A stretch of DNA of 64,000 nucleotides from positions 62,001-126,000 of the forward strand of contig NZ_ABGR01000007.1 in NCBI RefSeq assembly GCF_000171815.1, written 5' to 3'. Of this stretch, positions 37,912-47,365 are shown piece by piece. Origin of the DNA: Vibrio sp. AND4. GTDB taxonomy: Bacteria; Pseudomonadota; Gammaproteobacteria; Enterobacterales; Vibrionaceae. The notes below the pieces were generated by a model. The model saw only the letters and a program-made list of their open reading frames with translations. It was not told the DNA's origin and ran no database searches. The position numbers and the translations under genes are program-made. The stretch's first letter is position 1. Each line of letters opens with the position of its first letter.

Positions 37912-37938
37912 ATCCCTGCCAGTAAGGTGGGGATTTTT
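37912..37938 (+). terminator. Orphan rightward terminator-like hairpin
   Basis: ATCCCTGCC / GGTGGGGAT pair (two wobble pairs) around AGTAA and are followed by TTTTT. No gene is annotated in the 340 bases upstream after Spot 42, so it may end an unrecognised RNA. The region 37568-37911 shows no protein-coding frame that I can support. Confidence 0.5.
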
Positions 37939-37975
37939 ATCGCCTAAAATTTATGTTTTTAGGCAGTAGATAAAC

Positions 37976-38000
37976 AAAAGCCCCACCGAAAGGCAGGGCT
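37976..38000 (-). terminator. Terminator after engB
   Basis: On the minus strand AGCCCTGCC / GGTGGGGCT pair around TTTC, followed by TTTT. It lies about 30 bases beyond the engB stop codon. Confidence 0.85.
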
Positions 38001-38030
38001 AAGTTGCAAAGTGTTAACAAGTTTTGTTAA

Positions 38031-38690
38031 TTATTCATCGCCGCTCTGTTGAGTTTCTTGTTCGCTTGCTTCAATCAAGTGTGCTAATGCTGGCGCAAAC
38101 CAGATATCCAGTTTTGCGCGTAACTGATCGACACCGAGGCCTTTCAGCGAGGAGAACACGTCAACTGATACGTCGCCACCAAATGTTTCTGCTTGCTTGC
38201 GGACTTTCAATAGCGTTTGTTTACGAGCGCCGCTTTTAAGCTTGTCTGCTTTCGTCAGAAGAACTTGGACAGGGATGCGGCTGTCGATTGCCCAAAAAAT
38301 CATTTGCTGATCGAGGTCCTTCATTGGGTGACGGATATCCATTAGAACCACCAAGCCTTTTAGGCACTCGCGTTTCTGTAGGTATTCACCCAATGATTTT
38401 TGCCATTTGTTTTTCATCTCAATCGGTACTTGTGCGAAGCCATATCCTGGCAAATCGACAATGTGACAACCTTCTTGTACTTTGAAAAGGTTGATCAACT
38501 GAGTACGACCAGGGGTTTTTGATGTCTTTGCTAAGCTTTTTTGATTAGTAAGACGGTTAAGTGCACTCGATTTACCAGCGTTTGAGCGTCCTGCAAACGC
38601 AATCTCGACACCTTCGTCCTCAGGTAAGTGACGAATATCGGGTGCGCTGGTGATGAAATGCGTGTTTTGGTAATGAATTTTTACGCTCAC
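38031..38690 (-). CDS. engB: Ribosome biogenesis GTPase EngB (YihA/YsxC)
   Basis: A 219-residue GTPase needed for large-subunit assembly. The G1 motif is [16 protein letters not shown]2 [14 protein letters not shown]3 [10 protein letters not shown]4 LTKADKL and G5 [10 protein letters not shown] chose GTG at 38690, with GGAG six bases upstream; the in-frame ATG at 38702 lies on top of that ribosome site. It is convergent with spf and divergent from cytochrome c4, as in other gammaproteobacteria. Confidence 0.95.
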   Translation of the reverse strand: MSVKIHYQNTHFITSAPDIRHLPEDEGVEIAFAGRSNAGKSSALNRLTNQKSLAKTSKTPGRTQLINLFKVQEGCHIVDLPGYGFAQVPIEMKNKWQKSLGEYLQKRECLKGLVVLMDIRHPMKDLDQQMIFWAIDSRIPVQVLLTKADKLKSGARKQTLLKVRKQAETFGGDVSVDVFSSLKGLGVDQLRAKLDIWFAPALAHLIEASEQETQQSGDE

Positions 38691-38849
38691 TGTTAACTCC
38701 ATCTCGACTTTGTGTAGTCGATTGATTACTTTTTTGTGAAATTGTGTAAAATAACCGTGCTCGGCATATGGTCGCCTATTGTACCATGAGTGTACGCGGT
38801 GTGTTCACATTCCGTGGTACGGGAAGCTTGATAATTATAATGGAATGTC

Positions 38850-39467
38850 ATGAAGAAATTAGCGCTAATTTTGAGTCTTTTAGCCAGCTGCTCAGTATGG
38901 GCCCAAGGTAATATTGAAGCTGGTAAAGCAAAATCACAAACTTGTGTCGCCTGTCACGGAGCAGACGGTAACAGTGCCATCGCAATGTACCCGAAACTTG
39001 CAGGCCAACACGCTAAGTACCTTGAGAAGCAGTTAAAAGAGCTAAAACTAGGGATGACTAGTGGTGGTAAGCAAGGTCGTTATGACCCTGTGATGAGTGG
39101 TATGGCAATGCCATTGAGTGATGAAGATATTGCTGATCTATCTGCTTATTATGCCTCTTTACCAATTTCAGAGAGTTCAACACCGGAAGATGTTGTCAAT
39201 AAAGGTAAAGTCCTTTATACCGCTGGTAATGCCGAGCGCGGTCTTACTGCTTGTATTGCTTGTCACGGCCCTCGCGGTAATGGTACTGAGCTTTCCGGCT
39301 TCCCTAAAATCTCTGGCCAACACTCAGACTACATTAAATCGCAGCTAGAGAAGTTCCGTGATGGTAACCGTGGCAATGACATGAATGCTATGATGCGTGA
39401 CATCGCGAAGAAAATGACAGATGAAGATATCGAAGTTCTGTCTAAGTACGTTGGCGGCCTGCACTAG
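38850..39467 (+). CDS. Cytochrome c4, di-haem
   Basis: A 205-residue periplasmic electron carrier. A signal peptide (MKKLALILSLLASCSVWAQG) is followed by two cytochrome c domains with haem sites CVACH and CIACH and axial Met in MSGMAMP and near DMNAMM. The two halves are an internal duplication. Cytochrome c4 carries electrons to terminal oxidases such as cbb3 type. A strong terminator follows. The gene next to engB in the opposite direction is a common arrangement in vibrios and pseudomonads. Confidence 0.95.
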   Translation: MKKLALILSLLASCSVWAQGNIEAGKAKSQTCVACHGADGNSAIAMYPKLAGQHAKYLEKQLKELKLGMTSGGKQGRYDPVMSGMAMPLSDEDIADLSAYYASLPISESSTPEDVVNKGKVLYTAGNAERGLTACIACHGPRGNGTELSGFPKISGQHSDYIKSQLEKFRDGNRGNDMNAMMRDIAKKMTDEDIEVLSKYVGGLH

Positions 39468-39495
39468 CCCCGACAAAGCACGAGCACTTTTACAC

Positions 39496-39529
39496 AAAAA
39501 TGCCCTAGCGCCCTCGCTGGGGCATTTTT
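39496..39529 (+). terminator. Terminator after cytochrome c4
   Basis: AAAAATGCCC pairs with GGGCATTTTT around a GC-rich interior (TAGCGCCCTCGCTG). Confidence 0.9.
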
Positions 39530-39740
39530 GTTTATAGAATGTATTCGCTGGCGAGTCGTCTGGTGTTAGTGATCCCAGTCACACATGGTCGCTTGGCAGG
39601 ATGAGATAGTTGGCTTCGGGCTTTGTGAGATATTTGCCATGCTTGATTAATACGATGGTGCTCTAGTCTTTTCAAGTTATTGATATAATTGGTCATTTGT
39701 TTTAGGTGTAAAATTTTTATCAATAATCACTTTCAACGGC

Positions 39741-39768
39741 TTGTTGGTCTCAATTCAATCCGTAAAGT
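39741..39768 (+). promoter_or_regulatory. Likely promoter of the CsrB-type RNA
   Basis: TTGTTG (39741-39746) and TAAAGT (39763-39768) with 16 bases between precede the GGA-rich region. The sequence 39530-39740 holds no supported gene and may contain sites for the VarA response regulator that controls Csr RNAs in vibrios; I could not identify a clear box. Confidence 0.45.
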
Positions 39769-39774
39769 AGATGC

Positions 39775-40124
39775 TGTTCACAGGGAGTGAGTAAGCAGGA
39801 TTTGAACCATGGATATCAGGTATCCAAGGACGCGAATAAAGGACATTTGATAGCCGTAAAGGGACTCAATAGGCATGAAGCCTGTTAAATATGGATGGTT
39901 TTCTCATCTAACGGTTAAGACAGTGAAATGGACCAAGCTCAGGAAGTAGCTCAGCTGACAGGAAGTCAAAGGACAGTCAAAACTCATCAGGAAGATGAAG
40001 AACAACATTTGTGGCATGGAAAGCTCGAAAAACAAAAGGATAGTTGATGCACCAAATGAGTGCAACACAGTTTCGTCACTCATCGTGGCATTTAGAAAGC
40101 GACAGTCTTACTGTCGCTTTTTTT
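39775..40124 (+). ncRNA. CsrB/CsrC-type regulatory RNA that sequesters CsrA
   Basis: Fourteen GGA motifs, mostly as AGGA or TGGA, are spread over about 280 bases with no convincing protein frame. They include CAGGAAG, AAGGAC and CATGGA elements of the type CsrA binds in hairpin loops. The RNA ends in a strong terminator, AAAGCGACAG / CTGTCGCTTT, followed by a T run (40096-40124). Vibrios carry two to four redundant RNAs of this kind (CsrB, CsrC, CsrD), activated by VarS/VarA, that feed into quorum sensing. Which paralogue this is cannot be told here. The 5' end is inferred from the promoter. Confidence 0.88.
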
Positions 40125-40241
40125 ATATCTATTTTCTCTAATCAAATTTTTTTAATAAGAACTGCTGAAAAATTACCCAATAGCACTCCAATCTGAGCCC
40201 ACTTTCTGGTATGTTTCGCATCCCTGTATGAGGAAGTCAGC

Positions 40242-40880
40242 ATGCATACCTGTCCGTTATGCCAAAATCAGTGTACTCACCACTTTTTTGAAGATAAGCA
40301 ACGTGAGTATCTTCAGTGTGTCCAGTGCCGTTTAGTGTTCGTAAATCCAGACCAGCGCTTGGATGCTGAAACTGAAAAAGCGCACTATGATCTGCATGAG
40401 AACAATGCTGAAGATATGGGGTATCGCCGCTTTTTGTCGCGAATTGCTGATCCAATCGCAGAGCGAATTTCACCACAATCGAACGGAATCGACTTTGGTT
40501 GTGGTCCGGGCCCTACGCTTTCCTTGATGTTGGAGGAAGTGGGGCACAACATGGCGTTGTACGATCTATACTACCACCCAGATACAAAGGTGTTGGAAAA
40601 ACAGTACGACTTCATGACAGCAACAGAGGTGATAGAACACCTCTACCACCCTGATATGGTGTGGAAGCAATGGTTGAATTTAGTTAAGCCAGGTGGCTGG
40701 ATAGGCCTGATGACGAAAATGGTCATCGACGTGGAAGCCTTTCGGACATGGCATTATAAGAACGATCCTACCCATGTGGTGTTCTTTAGCCGTGACACGT
40801 TCCAGTTCCTAGCAGAGCGGGATAAGCTCGAACTCGAATTTATTGGTAATGATGTAATTTTACTGAGGAAGACCCAGTAA
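40242..40880 (+). CDS. Class I SAM-dependent methyltransferase with N-terminal zinc ribbon
   Basis: A 212-residue protein. Two CxxC-type pairs (CPLCQNQC and CVQC) near residues 4-32 form a small zinc-binding region. SAM motif I is GIDFGCGPGPTLSLM, with the later TATEVIEHLYHPD and LKPGG-like LVKPGGWIGLM. The resemblance is to methyltransferase type 11/12 proteins, including C-methyltransferases. The substrate is unknown. The stop codon overlaps the yihI start by one base (TAATG), so the two are co-translated. Confidence 0.85.
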   Translation: MHTCPLCQNQCTHHFFEDKQREYLQCVQCRLVFVNPDQRLDAETEKAHYDLHENNAEDMGYRRFLSRIADPIAERISPQSNGIDFGCGPGPTLSLMLEEVGHNMALYDLYYHPDTKVLEKQYDFMTATEVIEHLYHPDMVWKQWLNLVKPGGWIGLMTKMVIDVEAFRTWHYKNDPTHVVFFSRDTFQFLAERDKLELEFIGNDVILLRKTQ

Positions 40881-41422
40881 TGAGCCGTAATAAAAAATCA
40901 AGAAAGCCTGGTGCCTCTGGTGCACCGGAAGTGGTTGTAACTCGTAACCGTACAGAGTCAGATATCGAAGGTCGCCTACGTAAGCGGGTGAAAAAGCGCA
41001 AGGGCCTGAAGACGGGTAGCCGTAACTCTGATGTTGAAGAACAGAAGAAGCAAGCAGCAGCGCAGAAACGTGATCCTCGCTTAGGCAGCAAGAAGAAAAT
41101 TCCTCTAATTGTTGAACCGGCGAAGAAGCAAACTAAGCAAGAGCGTCGTCTATCAGCAGAGCAAGAGCTGGAGATGCTTGAAAATGATGCACAACTGAAC
41201 GTGTTGCTCGATCGTATCGAAGCGGGTGAGAATCTCGGCACTGGCTTGCAAAAGTTCGTGGATGAGAAACTCGATCGTATTGAGAAACTGATGGACCAGC
41301 TAGGTTTATTAGAACCGGAAGAAGACGAAGACTTTACTGCGCCAACTTCCAAAGGTGCTCGTGACGATGACGATCTGCTTGCAGACTTCGACGATATCAA
41401 CCTCGACGATTATAAAGGATAG
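40880..41422 (+). CDS. yihI: Der GTPase-activating protein YihI
   Basis: A 180-residue, strongly basic then acidic protein. The N-terminal half (SRNKKSRKPGASGAPEVVVT, then RLRKRVKKRKGLKTGSR) is typical of YihI, and the C-terminal half has the conserved LNVLLDRIEAGENLGTGLQ and FVDEKLDRIEKLMDQLGL. YihI stimulates GTP hydrolysis by Der (EngA) and tunes 50S assembly in E. coli. It is next to hemN as in E. coli. A DUF2489 gene follows after seven bases. Confidence 0.93.
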   Translation: MSRNKKSRKPGASGAPEVVVTRNRTESDIEGRLRKRVKKRKGLKTGSRNSDVEEQKKQAAAQKRDPRLGSKKKIPLIVEPAKKQTKQERRLSAEQELEMLENDAQLNVLLDRIEAGENLGTGLQKFVDEKLDRIEKLMDQLGLLEPEEDEDFTAPTSKGARDDDDLLADFDDINLDDYKG

Positions 41423-41429
41423 GCAATCC

Positions 41430-41918
41430 ATGAACGTAACCTTATTAGCGATTGCGGGTGCAGTGATCATTATCGCGCTGGCTTCTTATGCAGGTTACCT
41501 TCTGCTTCAATTAAAAAAGCAAAAGGAATTGCAACTGAAGCATAAAAAAATGGCGATCGATAAGCGCAACGCCAACATTTTTGAGAGCGTGCATACCTTG
41601 TGTCAGGCGGGTATCCAAGGTCAGTGTGATTTATCGGAAATCAGTATCCGTGTTTACAACATCATGGACTACGTTCAAGGTGAAGCCCGTATTGATTTCG
41701 ACACCACGTACCCTGCGATTTCTGAGCTCCACCATATTGTGAAAGATATGGCGCGCGGTGAAGATCGTCAGAAACTTGCAAAGAAAGAACGTATGCAGCA
41801 GAACCTGACACGTCATAAAGCAGAGCAGCGCTTAACGGACGCGATTGTTGAAGAGCTTAAAGTGTTGCAAAAAAACGTTCAGCCACTCAATAACCAAATT
41901 AATATTCAGATGATTTAA
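41430..41918 (+). CDS. DUF2489 family membrane-anchored protein
   Basis: A 162-residue protein with one N-terminal membrane helix (MNVTLLAIAGAVIIIALASY) followed by a cytoplasmic, mostly helical domain containing LCQAGIQGQCDLSEISIRVY and DTTYPAISELHHIVKDMARG, which fit DUF2489. The function is unknown. I chose the ATG at 41430; the longer frame to 41355 lies inside yihI. Its place between yihI and hemN is conserved in vibrios, but a functional link is not known. Confidence 0.85.
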   Translation: MNVTLLAIAGAVIIIALASYAGYLLLQLKKQKELQLKHKKMAIDKRNANIFESVHTLCQAGIQGQCDLSEISIRVYNIMDYVQGEARIDFDTTYPAISELHHIVKDMARGEDRQKLAKKERMQQNLTRHKAEQRLTDAIVEELKVLQKNVQPLNNQINIQMI

Positions 41919-42100
41919 TTGGCGCTCCTATTGGTTTACTTATAAACCTTGGGGTATCGTGAACACACTAGCACTTCGTTAGTCTTATAATTAATAGGTC
42001 ACGAGTGGCTTCTGTTGTCGCCATTGTCGTATGGCACAATAGTGCCTCTGAATATTGGGGGACAGTTTTCGTCTCCCTCGCATCTACGGAAAGTACCACC

Positions 42101-43492
42101 ATGTCGAATCAACATACAGAATCGAAACAGCAAATTGTCTGGGATCAAGCGGTATTGGATAAGTACAACTACTCCGGCCCGCGCTACACGTCGTACCCGA
42201 CAGCACTGGAGTTTCATGAAGCGTTTACCATCGCAGACTACGATATGGCATGTTCTCATTACCCAGATCGTCCGCTCTCTCTGTACGTTCATATTCCGTT
42301 CTGCCACAAGCTTTGCTACTACTGTGGCTGTAATAAAGTGATTACTCGCCATGCGCACAAGGCAGATGAATACCTAGATGTACTTGAACATGAAATCCGT
42401 CAACGTGCATCGTTGTTGGGTAAGCGTACTGTAACTCAACTGCACTTTGGTGGTGGTACGCCAACCTTTCTATCAGAGAAGCAAATTACCCGTGTGATGG
42501 ATTTGTTGCGCCAAGAGTTTACTTTTAGCTCAGATGCGGAAATCAGTATTGAAGTTGACCCACGCGAAATTGAACTCACTGTGCTGGATCACCTGCGCGG
42601 GGAAGGTTTCAATCGCCTAAGTATTGGTGTGCAGGATTTCAATAAAGAAGTTCAGCAACTAGTGAACCGTGAGCAAGACGAAGCGTTCATTTTTGCTATG
42701 GTTGCTCGTGCCAAAGAGCTTGGCTTCCGTTCTACTAACCTTGATTTAATTTACGGCTTGCCGAAACAAACCAAGGGATCGTTTGCCAAAACACTTGAGC
42801 AAGTGTTAGAAATGCAGCCGGGTCGTTTGTCTGTGTTTAACTACGCCCACATGCCACAGCTATTCGCAGCTCAACGCAAGATTAAAGACGAAGATTTGCC
42901 AAAAGCGGAAGAGAAGATGGCGATTTTGCAAGACACGATTGCAACGTTAACGGGCTCCGGCTATCAATTTATCGGTATGGACCACTTTGCTATGCCAGAT
43001 GATGAGCTTGCTGTGGCTCAGCGCGAAGGTATTTTGCACCGTAACTTCCAAGGCTACACCACACAAGGTGAATGTGACCTAGTAGGTTTTGGTGTTTCTG
43101 CGATTTCAATGATTGGTGACGCTTATGCGCAAAACCAAAAAGAGCTGAAGAAGTACTATGCACAAGTGAATGAATCTCGCCATGCATTGTGGAAAGGCGT
43201 ATCACTGGACGCAGATGATTTGCTGCGTCGTGAAGTGATCAAACAACTGATTTGTAACTTCAAACTGGATAAGAAAGCCATTGAGTCGGGCTTTAGCGTT
43301 GAGTTTGAACAGTACTTCAAAGAAGATTTAGAGCTGCTACAAACTTTCATCGATGATGAGTTGGTGGAGATGGATGACAACGAAATTCGTGTGACATTGC
43401 GTGGTCGTCTGCTCATTCGTAACATCTGTATGTGTTTTGATAAGTACTTAAGAGCGAAAGCGCGTCAGCAGCAATTCTCTCGTGTTATCTAA
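42101..43492 (+). CDS. hemN: Oxygen-independent coproporphyrinogen III oxidase
   Basis: A 463-residue radical SAM enzyme that decarboxylates coproporphyrinogen III to protoporphyrinogen IX without oxygen. The iron-sulfur motif Cx3Cx2CxC is IPFCHKLCYYCGCNKV. Further segments are HFGGGTPTFLS, EISIEVDPREI and LIYGLPKQT. The ATG at 42101 gives the family N-terminus; the 32-codon extension before it is not supported. The length fits E. coli HemN (457). HemB is also encoded in the window. FNR control is expected, but I do not see a clear FNR site. Confidence 0.96.
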   Translation: MSNQHTESKQQIVWDQAVLDKYNYSGPRYTSYPTALEFHEAFTIADYDMACSHYPDRPLSLYVHIPFCHKLCYYCGCNKVITRHAHKADEYLDVLEHEIRQRASLLGKRTVTQLHFGGGTPTFLSEKQITRVMDLLRQEFTFSSDAEISIEVDPREIELTVLDHLRGEGFNRLSIGVQDFNKEVQQLVNREQDEAFIFAMVARAKELGFRSTNLDLIYGLPKQTKGSFAKTLEQVLEMQPGRLSVFNYAHMPQLFAAQRKIKDEDLPKAEEKMAILQDTIATLTGSGYQFIGMDHFAMPDDELAVAQREGILHRNFQGYTTQGECDLVGFGVSAISMIGDAYAQNQKELKKYYAQVNESRHALWKGVSLDADDLLRREVIKQLICNFKLDKKAIESGFSVEFEQYFKEDLELLQTFIDDELVEMDDNEIRVTLRGRLLIRNICMCFDKYLRAKARQQQFSRVI

Positions 43493-43514
43493 TCTCTAAG
43501 CAGAATTCGAATAC

Positions 43515-43544
43515 AAAAAATGCCAGCAAATGCCGGCATTTTTT
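43515..43544. terminator. Bidirectional terminator between hemN and add
   Basis: A perfect ten-base stem, AAAAAATGCC / GGCATTTTTT, encloses a ten-base loop and serves both converging genes. Confidence 0.9.
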
Positions 43545-43560
43545 GTATATTTCGTGGCAA

Positions 43561-44565
43561 TTATACGCGATCTTTGACTTTTTCTTTCAGCTCGGCTTTT
43601 TCTGTATCTGATAGAAAAGCGATGTCTAGCCCGTTGATTTGCGCTTGGCGAATTTGTGCCTGGGTCAGGCCCGCTGCTGGTGCCGCCACTTCGTATTCGT
43701 ATGGCAGCTCAATACCTTCCACTGCCGGGTCATCCGTGTTTAGGCATGCCAACACACCGTGATTTAAGAATTGTTTCAGTGGGTGGTTTACCAATGATTC
43801 AACCGTGCTGGTTTGGAAGTTTGACGTCAGGCACGACTCAATACCAATGCGATTTTCTACGAGGTAATCCATCAGTTTAGGATCGTGGATTGCTTTCACG
43901 CCATGGCCGATACGTGTTGCGCCAAGCTCTTGAATTGCTTGCCACATGCTTTCTGCGCCAGCAGCTTCACCTGCGTGAACGGTGACATTTAGGCCAGCGT
44001 CACGCACTTGTTTAAAGTGGGTGATAAAGCGCTCGCCCGGTTGACCAAGTTCATCACCTGCAAGGTCAACGGCAACCATATGATCTTTTTGACTTAGAAT
44101 CGCATCCAGCTCTTGCTGGCACGCGTCGGTACCGAAAGTACGGCTCATGATACCAATTAGGTTTGCCTTGATACCAAAATCACGCATACCCGCTTGCACA
44201 CCATCAACCACAGCTTCTACTACACCCGCTACCGGGAGTTTGTGCTTCATTGCCATATAATAAGGCGAGAAGCGAAGTTCTGCGTAATCGATTTGTGCGT
44301 TTAGCGCATCCTCTACGTTTTCGTAAGCAACGCGGCGACATGCATCTAGATCACCCAACACTGCCACGCCCCAATCAAGCTTTGCAAGAAAAGCGACAAG
44401 CGATGGCTCAGCTTCGACAATTTGAACGTGTGGCGTTAGCGACTCGATGTCGTAAGCAGGCAGATCAATACCAAATTGTTGACCAAGTTCAAGAATAGTC
44501 TTAGTACGAATGTTGCCGTCAAGGTGACGGTGCAAGTCGGTTAGGGGAAGATTCTTAGTTATCAT
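43561..44565 (-). CDS. add: Adenosine deaminase
   Basis: A 334-residue zinc enzyme that converts adenosine and deoxyadenosine to inosine forms in purine salvage. The zinc motif HxH is [13 protein letters not shown], with [19 protein letters not shown] and [10 protein letters not shown] also present. I chose the ATG at 44565; the additional 20 codons upstream are unlike the family. In V. vulnificus add is controlled by an adenine-sensing riboswitch. The leader here (44566-44716) was checked by eye and I could not recognise the aptamer core with confidence. Confidence 0.95.
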   Translation of the reverse strand: MITKNLPLTDLHRHLDGNIRTKTILELGQQFGIDLPAYDIESLTPHVQIVEAEPSLVAFLAKLDWGVAVLGDLDACRRVAYENVEDALNAQIDYAELRFSPYYMAMKHKLPVAGVVEAVVDGVQAGMRDFGIKANLIGIMSRTFGTDACQQELDAILSQKDHMVAVDLAGDELGQPGERFITHFKQVRDAGLNVTVHAGEAAGAESMWQAIQELGATRIGHGVKAIHDPKLMDYLVENRIGIESCLTSNFQTSTVESLVNHPLKQFLNHGVLACLNTDDPAVEGIELPYEYEVAAPAAGLTQAQIRQAQINGLDIAFLSDTEKAELKEKVKDRV

Positions 44566-44716
44566 TATGTCGATCCGGGTTGTATGTTGTGGACAGGATC
44601 TTAGCCCAAAAATTATCAATGACAATACATGGGGAAGACTTGGCGTTAAGTATAAATAACCGTATGGCAGATTATCAGTATAGTATGACGATTAAATCAA
44701 CGACTTTAGCTGTTTT

Positions 44717-47263
44717 TTACCGCATGTTAACCAAACTTGTTGGCCATTCTTCCATCGGCATCGGACGACTGTAGTAAAAGCCTTGAACTTGATCACAGCC
44801 AAGTGAATGGAGTAGTTGCGCTTGGGCCGCAGTTTCGACACCTTCTGCGACTACCTTGGCTTTCATGCCTTTCGTGATATTAATGATAGCCGCGACGACT
44901 GAGCTATCGAGGTTTTCTTTGGTTAGACGATTAACAAAGGTGCGATCTATCTTTAAACAGGTAAATGGCAAAGCGTGTAAGTAGGCGAGAGACGAGTACC
45001 CTGTGCCGAAGTCGTCAATCCCGATACCCAGCCCCATTTCTCTGAGTTTAAGTAAGTTGTCTAGCGTTGTTGGTGCACTATCAATAATCCGAGACTCAGT
45101 GATCTCTAACGTGACATTGCTTGCCGCGAGGCCTGTTTTATGCAGTACTTTAGCAACTGATTCGACGAAGTTCGTGCTAGATAACTGATGAACCGACACA
45201 TTTACGTGTAACTGAAAATCTTGTGGCCATTGTTTACTGTCGATGGCCTTACGTGTGTCGCTGCAAGCTTGAAACAGAATTTGTTGGCCGATGGCTTTGA
45301 TCATGCCATTTTCTTCGGCGATGGGGATGAAGTCTAATGGGGAAATCATTCCGGATTTGCTGTGCCAGCGTGCTAGGGCCTCTGCTCCACAGATATTGCC
45401 ACTCTCGAGGTCAATAATCGGTTGGTAGAAAGGGACAAACTCATGCTTGTCGATACCCGTTTGAATCTTCGTCAGCATTTGAGTTCTGAACTTAGATGCG
45501 CTTGCCATCTCTGGGCTGTAATGACATACGCTGGTACGTGAGTCTTGTTTAGCAGAGCTGAGCGCTATACTGGCGTTACGTAACCAGATTGACATGTTTT
45601 GTCCTGTCTGTTTGCGCACAACGCCGATAGAAATCTTGATCACTACGGTTTCTCCATCCAGCATAAACGGAGCGGCGAGCAACTGTTGTAGGCGTTGCTC
45701 TGTCAATCGGACGTCTTCATCGCTGTGGGTGTCTGGCATGAACACCGCAAACTCATCACCACCAATCCTCGCCAAAGTTGCTTCATCTTGCAGTTGCTGT
45801 TTTAGGCGCTCAGCAACGTGGATAAGTAGCTGATCACCATTGTGATAGCCGATGCTGTCGTTGATATCTCTAAATTTGTTGATGCCGATAAGGTATAAGC
45901 TACTTTGTTCTGAGCAAGCCAGTGTTTTACTGATTTCAATTAAACCTTGGCGACTGTACAAGCGAGTTAAGGGGTCAAATTCGAGTTGATCGCGTAGTGC
46001 TTTAAACGACGCTTTTAGATTGCTTGTCATCTCATTAAACGCTTGTACCAACACCGTCGTTTCGTAAACGTAGCCGGGGCGAGGCATTGAGCTATCCCAA
46101 TCCCCCTTAGCTAAGTTCTGCGCCGCGGTTGCGGTTGCATTGATAGGGCGGGTGATGCGATTGAATATCAGTAGACTAATGATAGTGCCTAATAAGCTCA
46201 CCAAGGCTCCGACCATCCAGCTTTTTTGTTGGCTTTTGGGCAGTGCTCCAAGAAGATCGGCTTCTGAAATTGAAGTACCGATAAACCACGTTAAGCCATT
46301 TTTATCGTGGTATGGAGTGACGCGGCTGAAAGTGCGTTGGCCATTGAGGTCGAACTCGAAGGTGTGCGGCTCGTCGTGGTGACTCAGCTCGTATTCCATT
46401 AGGCGAGAGGCGCTCATTTGGATGATGGGATCCGTACTCTCTGATGCCAGTAAACGTTGTCCCCTAGCTGAAAACTTGGTTCCCCAAGAAATCACACTGC
46501 CTTGTCCAGAATGTGCCACCAAGCGGTGATCCTGATCCATGATGTAAACTGATGCACCGTTGGCCCGTTTGAGCTCTTGTAAGAATAAATTAAAGGTATT
46601 GATACGAATGTCGATGACTAGGACACCTGCAAACTCACCCAGCTCGTAAATGGGAGCCATAGCCGACAGGGTAATGTCTTTACGTTCATCGGCATTGGCG
46701 TAAATTGGCGACCAATGGGCTTTGTGGTCTTGGGCGACGGGCTGATACCAAGGTCGGGTACGCGGATCGTAAGGGGTAACCACAGTTCGAATGTCATCAC
46801 AGACGTTTTCGCTGCCGTAAATCACTAAATTACTATCGGTACGATGGTCTTGAACCATCAGCGTGTAGCTGTCGTTTGCTTCACGCCTGAAACCGGTGAA
46901 GTCACCGGATTCAGAGCCAAACGCAATCACATCCAATTGTGGTATTGAGTGGTATAAGTCTTTAAATGCACTCAGCAAATAAGCTTGAATATCTTTGGTG
47001 TCGTTTGGATGGGCGAGGGCGTGATAACTGATGTTGTGTCCCAGCGCATTCACTGTAGTGAAAGGCTTACGCAGATAGTCATTTAAGTGGTCGTGAACAC
47101 TCTCCGTGAGCACTGAAAGCAGTTTGTCACTGATGTCGGTGGCAGCTTCCTCATAGCTCTGTTTTTGGACATAGACAATGACACCGATAGCCAGCAAAAA
47201 AATCATCACAAAAGGGATCAGAACGGCGGTACGCAGTGTAATTTGAGTTGTTGCTTTTGACAT
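44717..47263 (-). CDS. Membrane dCache-HAMP-GGDEF-EAL cyclic-di-GMP enzyme
   Basis: An 848-residue inner-membrane sensor. TM1 is about residues 12-29 and TM2 about 345-365, flanking a periplasmic double-Cache domain (about 35-340; the DPRTRPWYQPV motif of Cache domains is present). HAMP is about 366-420. The GGDEF domain has the intact RIGGDEFAVFMP, and the EAL domain the intact AEALARWHSKSG, LEITES, DDFGTGYSS and VAEGVE. The Cache domain suggests small-molecule sensing such as amino acids or organic acids. Transcribed separately from the gln genes after a gap of about 100 bases. Confidence 0.93.
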   Translation of the reverse strand: MSKATTQITLRTAVLIPFVMIFLLAIGVIVYVQKQSYEEAATDISDKLLSVLTESVHDHLNDYLRKPFTTVNALGHNISYHALAHPNDTKDIQAYLLSAFKDLYHSIPQLDVIAFGSESGDFTGFRREANDSYTLMVQDHRTDSNLVIYGSENVCDDIRTVVTPYDPRTRPWYQPVAQDHKAHWSPIYANADERKDITLSAMAPIYELGEFAGVLVIDIRINTFNLFLQELKRANGASVYIMDQDHRLVAHSGQGSVISWGTKFSARGQRLLASESTDPIIQMSASRLMEYELSHHDEPHTFEFDLNGQRTFSRVTPYHDKNGLTWFIGTSISEADLLGALPKSQQKSWMVGALVSLLGTIISLLIFNRITRPINATATAAQNLAKGDWDSSMPRPGYVYETTVLVQAFNEMTSNLKASFKALRDQLEFDPLTRLYSRQGLIEISKTLACSEQSSLYLIGINKFRDINDSIGYHNGDQLLIHVAERLKQQLQDEATLARIGGDEFAVFMPDTHSDEDVRLTEQRLQQLLAAPFMLDGETVVIKISIGVVRKQTGQNMSIWLRNASIALSSAKQDSRTSVCHYSPEMASASKFRTQMLTKIQTGIDKHEFVPFYQPIIDLESGNICGAEALARWHSKSGMISPLDFIPIAEENGMIKAIGQQILFQACSDTRKAIDSKQWPQDFQLHVNVSVHQLSSTNFVESVAKVLHKTGLAASNVTLEITESRIIDSAPTTLDNLLKLREMGLGIGIDDFGTGYSSLAYLHALPFTCLKIDRTFVNRLTKENLDSSVVAAIINITKGMKAKVVAEGVETAAQAQLLHSLGCDQVQGFYYSRPMPMEEWPTSLVNMR

Positions 47264-47365
47264 TGTCTAGCCACATAAGGTTGTCGTACCATATTGATAC
47301 TTAGGTTACCAAGAGAGACAAATGCACGCTTGATAACCCTTTGCCAAACGCTTATCTGCTCGAGA

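Noticed and set aside
39532..39723. Leftward 63-residue frame after cytochrome c4
   Set aside because: No ribosome site or family resemblance; it lies in the leader of the CsrB-type RNA.
44566..44716. Adenine riboswitch upstream of add
   Set aside because: Known in V. vulnificus, but I could not recognise the three-way-junction core by eye here.
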